Source of the DNA: Sebastes aleutianus | Lineage: Eukaryota > Chordata > Actinopteri > Perciformes > Sebastidae | Assembly (NCBI GenBank): GCA_916700875.1 | Contig: CAKAKS010000039.1 | Coordinates: forward strand, 15,349,139 to 15,413,138 | DNA length: 64,000 nucleotides | Reading direction: 5' to 3' | Shown here: one piece after another, positions 58,101 through 64,000 of the stretch | Position numbering within the stretch: the first letter of the stretch is position 1 | How the letters are laid out: the number at the start of each line of letters is the position of its first letter | The notes under the pieces: model-generated | The model's input: the letters and a program-made list of their open reading frames with translations, nothing else | The model's database searches: none | Told to the model about the DNA's origin: nothing | Translations under genes and position numbers: made by a program

Positions 58101-59341
58101 ATACCTTCCTGGATAACCCAGATGAGAACAATCCCAGCTACAAGTTGGTATTTTCATGTTACATTATCAAAGTCTGTGAATGAAGGTCTACCCTTAACAA
58201 GTTGTATTTAAAGTTGTCCACACTTTTGCAACACTTTCTCTGTCAGGTTTTTGCCTTCCACAGCAGACCTCTGAATTGTTTGCCTTTAAAACATTCAGTT
58301 AAACTATCCTCAGTATGTGTGGTCCATCAGTTTTAATGAATGGAATAAAGTAAAATGTTCTGCATTTGTCTGCACTAACTATTAAAAGTACTCTGCTATA
58401 CTATCCCTGTTTATTATAAGATAGTTCTTTAAAGTACTGGGAATTTGTCCGGTTACATAATGATTTTTTCCCCCGCTCTTTAGTACTGAATACGGGATCT
58501 ATGAAGCAAACTGTGGGCTCGACAAAGTCCTCATGTCCTGGGGCCACGACGGTAAGAGATGTCATTACACACAAACATCCACTCCAACTTTTAAAAAAAG
58601 AAAACGTGTACCGACATTGTTTGTCTACGATACTGTACCTGAACTCTTGCATTGTTGTCTTCAGAGTATCTCTACAGAGTTATGAAGTTCAACAACTGCT
58701 CCATCCCAGAACAGGTCATTAAATTATTACATTATCCCATTTTTGGGGAATGGTGACTATTTATTATTATTATTACCATTATTAGTAATAATTTTATTAT
58801 TTTTTCTATTTTATTATTATTTTTTCAATTTTTTTTTTTTTTTTCAATTATTTAATTTTGTTGTTAATTTCAAGTGCACATCTTTAAAACCAATAAAACT
58901 TGATCACCAAAAAAAAATCTTTTGGGTAATTAAAAAAATTAGAGCAAAGCAGAAAAGGTGCAATCATTTTCTCTCCTCACCTGCAGCACTTACTGCACAG
59001 GCTCAGTTATAAATATACTCTTTTTCTGTCTCTCTTCAGGGGTTGTACATGATTCGCTTCCACTCATTCTACCCCTGGCACTCCCACGGAGACTACATGC
59101 ACCTGTGCAATGAAAAAGACCTGCGCATGCTGCCCTGGGTCCAAGAGTTCAAGTGAGCATTTTCCTCTCACTCATGCACATTATCCTGCACTCTGCTTTG
59201 ACCTGAAGCTGCATCTTCCATCCTCTCCACAGCAAATTTGACCTCTACACTAAGACCACCTCGCTACCCGACGTCGACAAGCTGAAGCCGTACTACCAGT
59301 CGCTGATCGACAAGTACTGTCCTGGAATGCTGAAGTGGTGA
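55184..59341 (+). CDS. miox: Inositol oxygenase, ten exons
   Basis: Exons 55184-55201, 55401-55481, 56615-56695, 57487-57649, 57739-57806, 58034-58143, 58484-58551, 58665-58714, 59040-59152 and 59233-59341 join in phase to 286 residues (human 285). MIOX is a cytosolic di-iron oxygenase that cleaves myo-inositol with O2 to D-glucuronate, the first step of inositol catabolism, mainly in kidney. All six metal ligands of the HD-domain fold are present: His99 (NSFHAF), His124-Asp125 (GLIHDVGK), His195 (SWGHDEY), His221 (RFHSFYPWH) and Asp254 (NKFDLYTK). The ending [10 protein letters not shown] matches the family. The N-terminus [16 protein letters not shown] differs from human in the first residues only. 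The exon-1 start is fixed by a short 18-base coding exon with a gtatgt donor. Confidence 0.96.
55728..55905. mobile_element. Copy of the aaactgaaacta element in miox intron 2
   Basis: ttattatagtaaacgcaaactg, ataagcagtgaaaaatat and aaaactatgtccttcaat match the left part of the element at 50715-51265. A truncated copy. Confidence 0.55.
57020..57312. mobile_element. Dispersed fish repeat, copy B, in miox intron 3
   Basis: Near-identical to the repeat at 35330-35690 (ggtcgccagactatcacagg, ctacgggcaatttaga, gagaacatgcaaactc). It lies 170 bases before miox exon 4. Confidence 0.75.
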
Positions 59342-59429
59342 AACACACAACATTTCAACAGCAACACTATATAGATACAGAAGGTGATTACATACGCTAA
59401 ATAAATTATTTGTTGTTGTGTTTCTTTAT

Positions 59430-59460
<31 letters not shown>

Positions 59461-60246
59461 TACGGTCTCCTGTACCGTACACACATCTTAGGGTACTAAT
59501 ATTGATTATATAATAACAGTTCAAGTTATTAGAATTACATATATAACAAATTATTTTTAAACATTTTCAGATAAAAACTTTACAGAAAAGCATTTCTATT
59601 TTATTGTACTTTAATGTGATAAAAAATACATTTTGAAAATACTACATCAATTTGTGTGATGTGTTTCATTTCTAACATTGACAGAAACAAAAGACACCAT
59701 GCAGAGAAAGTGCAGAGTTGTTTTAGTTCAGTAGATACAGTAAGAGGCAAGAGACCACAGTAGTGAAAATAAAATACCACAAAGAAACACCACACCAAGT
59801 GCAACGACGCACAACACAAACAGGAGACAAGGAGTAACAAGACAACACACATTTACTCTCTTAATGGGCAAAACAGAAGGTGCCTTATATTTAAAATGTG
59901 ATCAATGTGTTCAACATGATTTGATCGGCTGACTCAATAGGATGTTGAACATAAGTCGGAACAAACCTGGCATGATCTGCTGAATTAAGCGATTGGTTTC
60001 TGATGTGGTAGAACACTGATATATGAAAAATGTAGTGTACAGTAAGGTCTAGGTGGGAGAAGGCAAATAAATGTGTTTTTCCATAATTGGCTGATCAGGA
60101 ATTACAAATATATACAGAACAACTTCTTTGGTCATTTTGGTAACATTTTATGAAGGCAGGTGGTGATAACAGTCTACTACGGGATTACCTGCATCTTTTT
60201 CAAAACTTCCTCTTTCATCTTTCCCGTCATCCTCCTCCTCTTGTGC
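59342..60246. other. Convergent 3' ends of miox and lmf2
   Basis: miox has aataaa at 59400-59405. On the minus strand a tttatt (aataaa) near 59599-59604 could end lmf2, giving it a 3' UTR of about 650 bases. An (AAT)n tract lies at 59431-59460. The two transcripts would end about 170 bases apart without overlapping. Confidence 0.5.
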
Positions 60247-63200
60247 CTAGTCCTCTTCATCATCATCAACAGTGTCTTTCTCCTCTTTTCCACCCTCCTC
60301 CACCTCATCTTCACCGTCCTCTCCATCTTCCTCCTCCTCCTCCTCCTCTTCCTCCTCCTGCTGCTGCTGTTCATCTGACTTCCCACAATGGTCTGAAGAG
60401 CCGTCCGGTACACTTTCTGTGTGATCGTTCACAGCGGCCTCATGAGTGAGTGGGGTCCTTTCTGTGTGTTTGCTCCCGTTTTGCAATCCCTTCAGCAGAC
60501 AGAAGGCGGCGCTGCAGGCGATGAGTGTCCAGAGAAGTATATGGGTGGGAACACCTTTGACCTGAGAGCGCACCCATCTCACCGCCTGCGCAACAGAAGT
60601 GTTGGACATACGACGCGGAGGCGATTTATCCTACAGACAAATAAAGTTGAATACTCGTCAATATTCAATAGATTAAAGAATGAAAAGGGGACACACATCT
60701 TTCTTCTCTTGTTTTCCATTTCTAATATTTAAGATTACCTTTAGTCCGTGCTGCGTGAGCATGCTCTCCAGGAAGGTGTCGCCCAGGTGCACTTTGGGAT
60801 AGAATTCCTCATCATAGACCCTCCTCCACCAACGCTGTGGGTACGAACTGCCAACAAAGACCAGCCAAACAGTAAATATCCTCATGCTTTGAGGACATAC
60901 AGTATATTCGCACAGGAAAAATTAAGTGAACTTCAAAATGCCTACCTAAACTCACTTAACTAAAAATATTTTTAAAATAGTGACAAAACTGCTGGAAAAA
61001 TTTAATAAATCATGTTAGCAGCTGTGACATCTTTCAGCTTACAGATGTTACCTCAAAGCCAAGAATAATCAGATTTCTTCAGTGCCTGTAAACGCACTGA
61101 GACACAGAGAGAGGGAGAGAGAGAGAGAGCACTGACCCGTCAGCCTTTGGTTCAGTAAACCAGTATCTGTAGCGGTGGGCTCGGAGGTAAGCGGGAGGCT
61201 GCTGGTGGAACGGATACTGTGATACGTCGGTCTGGATCAACTCTATCACTGCAGAACATAAAACAAAGCTTTCACAGATCTGCTTGTTCTTAAAAAAACT
61301 GAACACTACATTCTTTTCAATGGTAATTTAACACTGAATCATTTAGGGTAGAGAACATTTTCTGAACATTTAAGTACCTGTACACCTGGTCCAAGACTGT
61401 AACAAGGATGCACTGTGTCCCACACTAACACCCCATCAGGGATACTGTACGTTGCAGTTGGACAATTTTATTAGCAATAATTATTGTTAACTTTTATTTT
61501 TTTTCATCAAAGTAAAGACGGCGCAGCAGTGTGTGCATTGGTGTTTCCAGTCTTTCTTGATAGTACCACTGGGGGGCACCAAAGAAGTTTCATATTCTAC
61601 ATATAGCAGCTTTTACTGTAGAACAAAACCGTGAGAAACAGCTATTTAAAGTGTTCCTGACCAGACATCATTAGTTTGAGAACAGCTGCACTGATTTAAA
61701 TCTAGATAAAAACAACTCAGTCAGTGATGTCACAGAGGGCCTTTTCAATAAGCGGACAAAGGTAAAACACCTTCTGTGATATCACTATTTTAGTGTGGTG
61801 AGAAGTGCAGCATCCGTGCAAGTTTTAAACTTGGGATGCACTGATACCAGATCGGATATTGGGCCTATACTGACTCAAATAGCTGGATCAATGAGGCCGA
61901 TCTATTAAATTCAATTCTACGCTTATATACTCTACATTATATACTGAAATTTCAATTCCTGTTTATGCTTTGACCCTTTGAAGATTTTTTTTTTACCAAG
62001 TTGCTGGTTTACGACTCACTAAATTTATATCAATCTATTAATTTCTTACATTTTGTTTTACAAAGTTAGGAAAGCAATGTTTAAGTCAAGCCTGATGTTG
62101 CCTTACACATAAAGGAATGATGCCAGTCACTTCCACACAGTGAGGCATACAGTAATTAAACACTGGAATCGGATCGGTACTCGGTATCGGTAAATACCCA
62201 AAGCCCAGGTATCGCTATCGGGACTGAAAAAAGTCGAACCGGTACATCCCTATTTTAAACCAATAAAAAGCAGGAAACACAGCACTATGGCTCAATGGGG
62301 GGTGCGTACCATCTCTTTTGCCCTGCAGCAGTCTGTATATGAGGCTGGTGAACCATGGAGCCTGTGTGTGAGTCCCGAGGGCAGCGAACCACATTTGCCA
62401 GTCCAACCTGGGCTGGTGAGGTGCAATGACAGCAGGAGATGCACTGAGGTTGCCTGGCTTATACATAAACTCAATCTCCTAAGAGAAGAAAAAACAAACA
62501 TACTGATGGTGAACTTACTTACTTCAGTGTAGCAGGTCAGTCAGTCTGCACAACTGTAAATAATTAAATTGCTCAGTGCTGCCTCCATGGTATTATTGTA
62601 CAGTTACTGGGAGCACCTTATACAGCACATTTAAATAAAACTAGCAGAGCAGACCTGTCATCATTAACAGGCAGATTTAGATCCTGTTTAAACGTCTTCA
62701 ATGATAACTTTATTTCTCTCACTGTCCACGAGACTCCATCGTGGCTTCCCTCGATGACAACCTCTGGCCGCCCGCTGACCCCGGTCATCCTTCTGAACAG
62801 GCCGTATGAGTTGACCAGCTGGTAGCGATCCACCAGATCATAGGCCCGACGCACTCCCGGCCACAACCTGGCATTAGAGTCAAACTCTATATAGGTGAAT
62901 GGCACCTGGGAACAGAGGAACACAGTCAGCATAAAGAGTGATAGCAACCGGGTTTGAGGAAATATTTCTGATCAGTTATGAAGTTCAACTGCATGACTTG
63001 TTAGCTTTATGATATGAAGTTTAATCATTACTGTATTTCCAACAGCACCCACCAGACTAATAGTGAACATAGCAGCGGTGGCGGTAGCAAACACAGTCCA
63101 CTGGAGGGTTCCCCAAAACCTCTTCAGGAAACCAGAGACACAAGCACACCTAGAAAAACACAGTACCTACATTATGTTTGTACAACAACATGTAACATAA

Positions 63201-63545
63201 TCAAGCACAAACACAGGAGGAGTCCTACCTGAACATGGCTTTGACCATCTCCCAGGTTAGAGAGAGGACACCAATCCAGATAGAGGGGATAGTGACCGTC
63301 TTCAGAAACTGGTTAAAGTGGTGGTATGTGAATGCTGCAAGGACAAAAATGTAAACAAAAAACTGCAAAATGCATTTGTTCATATAGAAATACATGAACA
63401 CACACACACCCCCTACCTGTCCTGGAGGAGATGGCGTTCTTCGTTGTATCCAGCTTCAGGTCAAAGCATACAATTGATCCGAAGATCATGAGGGACCAGA
63501 CTGCCAGCTCCAGCAGGTAACGCGACCACGACCACAGCTTGGAGT
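60247..63545 (-). CDS. lmf2: Lipase maturation factor 2, C-terminal eight exons (gene continues beyond the window)
   Basis: Minus-strand exons 63417-63545, 63229-63334, 63053-63149, 62723-62905, 62310-62478, 61137-61248, 60739-60847 and 60247-60630 join in phase to about 427 residues; the human protein has about 707, so the N-terminal part is right of 64000. Recognisable segments are [76 protein letters not shown] and SPPRR. Hydrophobic stretches at the start ([18 protein letters not shown]), middle ([16 protein letters not shown]) and end ([16 protein letters not shown]) fit a multi-pass ER membrane protein of the LMF family, which helps lipases fold. The C-terminus carries a long acidic Q/E/D tract. 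Confidence 0.93.
61831..62252. mobile_element. Nonautonomous hAT-type element in an lmf2 intron
   Basis: Flanked by identical 8-bp repeats ttttaaac (61823-61830 and 62253-62260). Ends ttgggatgcactgatacc and ggtacatcccta are imperfect inverted repeats. The interior carries atcggatcggtactcggtat. Length 422 bp, no transposase. Confidence 0.85.
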
Positions 63546-64000
63546 CTGACGGATCAAAGAGAGAGCGTGATGATGCTCCGGGAAGTAAACTTTGGCAGAA
63601 TGGACAAATAACTCAGGTCCAAATTCAAGCTTTCAATGTGTGTCCCTCTGTAGGCAGGATTCAGGTGTTTATTTTTTAGTTTAAAAATGGAAAACTTTTT
63701 TTTTGGAAAACAGTTGACCCAAATAGTGAAAGCAATAACTGCAGGAAGATCGTGTAAAACGAGCGATTTGCATGAATTTTGAGCAGATTATTTCCTGTGA
63801 ATTTGCATCAAAGATTATTTCCTGTTATTGTTAGTAACGTTTAATACAATTCTTTGCATGTATGTATTTTTTTTTTATACATTTTTAACAATCAAACATA
63901 CTTACAAGCTACAATAGGCTTTTATTTTTTGCAAATTCAGTGTTTTCTTCTACCTGATGCTTGGCCGTTGTTCTATTAGCTCTTTTCTAATGCAGGACAA
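63546..64000 (-). other. lmf2 intron (part)
   Basis: Upstream of the exon starting at 63545 on the minus strand (acceptor cgtcag). No further lmf2 exon is visible to the window edge. Confidence 0.55.

Overview
The window reads as nuclear DNA of a ray-finned (teleost) fish. Genes are split by GT-AG introns, there are many simple repeats, and the dispersed elements are of types common in fish (hAT and piggyBac-like nonautonomous elements, L2/Rex-like LINE tails, a tRNA-type SINE). The gene order ppp6r2 - adm2 - miox - lmf2 matches the human 22q13.33 order PPP6R2 / ADM2 / MIOX / LMF2, with a mob2-like gene between ppp6r2 and adm2.

Layout. 1-0.8 kb: first coding exon of dnaja2 (minus; the rest lies left of the window). 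0.9-9.2 kb: a repeat-rich gap with a 110-bp satellite, an intact hAT element, a duplicated 0.4-kb block and two large minisatellites. A likely CpG-containing promoter and non-coding first exon of ppp6r2 lies between the minisatellites at about 6.9-7.0 kb. 10.6-25.0 kb: ppp6r2 (plus), 23 coding exons whose phases all join, with four transposons sitting in its introns with readable target-site duplications. 30.3-34.4 kb: mob2-like gene (plus, five exons). 36.2-38.7 kb: A-rich tandem array. 42.4-48.4 kb: adm2 (plus, two coding exons, complete prohormone). 53.0-54.2 kb: another tandem array, next to pieces of an integrase-type transposon gene and a copied pair of lmf2 exons. 55.2-59.3 kb: miox (plus, ten exons, all six iron ligands present). 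60.2-63.5 kb: lmf2 (minus, C-terminal eight exons; the N-terminus lies right of the window), convergent with miox.

The genes do not form a pathway. dnaja2 encodes a cytosolic Hsp70 co-chaperone, ppp6r2 a scaffold subunit of protein phosphatase 6, mob2 an adaptor of NDR kinases, adm2 a secreted vasoactive peptide, miox the enzyme opening myo-inositol catabolism, and lmf2 an ER membrane lipase-maturation factor. Their linkage is conserved synteny, not functional clustering.

I found no sign of an undescribed molecular system. The points most worth checking are: the in-frame fusion of a copied lmf2 exon to an integrase fragment (54.4-54.8 kb); two minisatellites sharing an ACCATGGT core on either side of the ppp6r2 promoter; a candidate 24-nt microexon in ppp6r2; and a weak ppp6r2 splice donor only 23 bases from a hAT insertion. 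Family names for genes rest on recalled protein families; no search was run.
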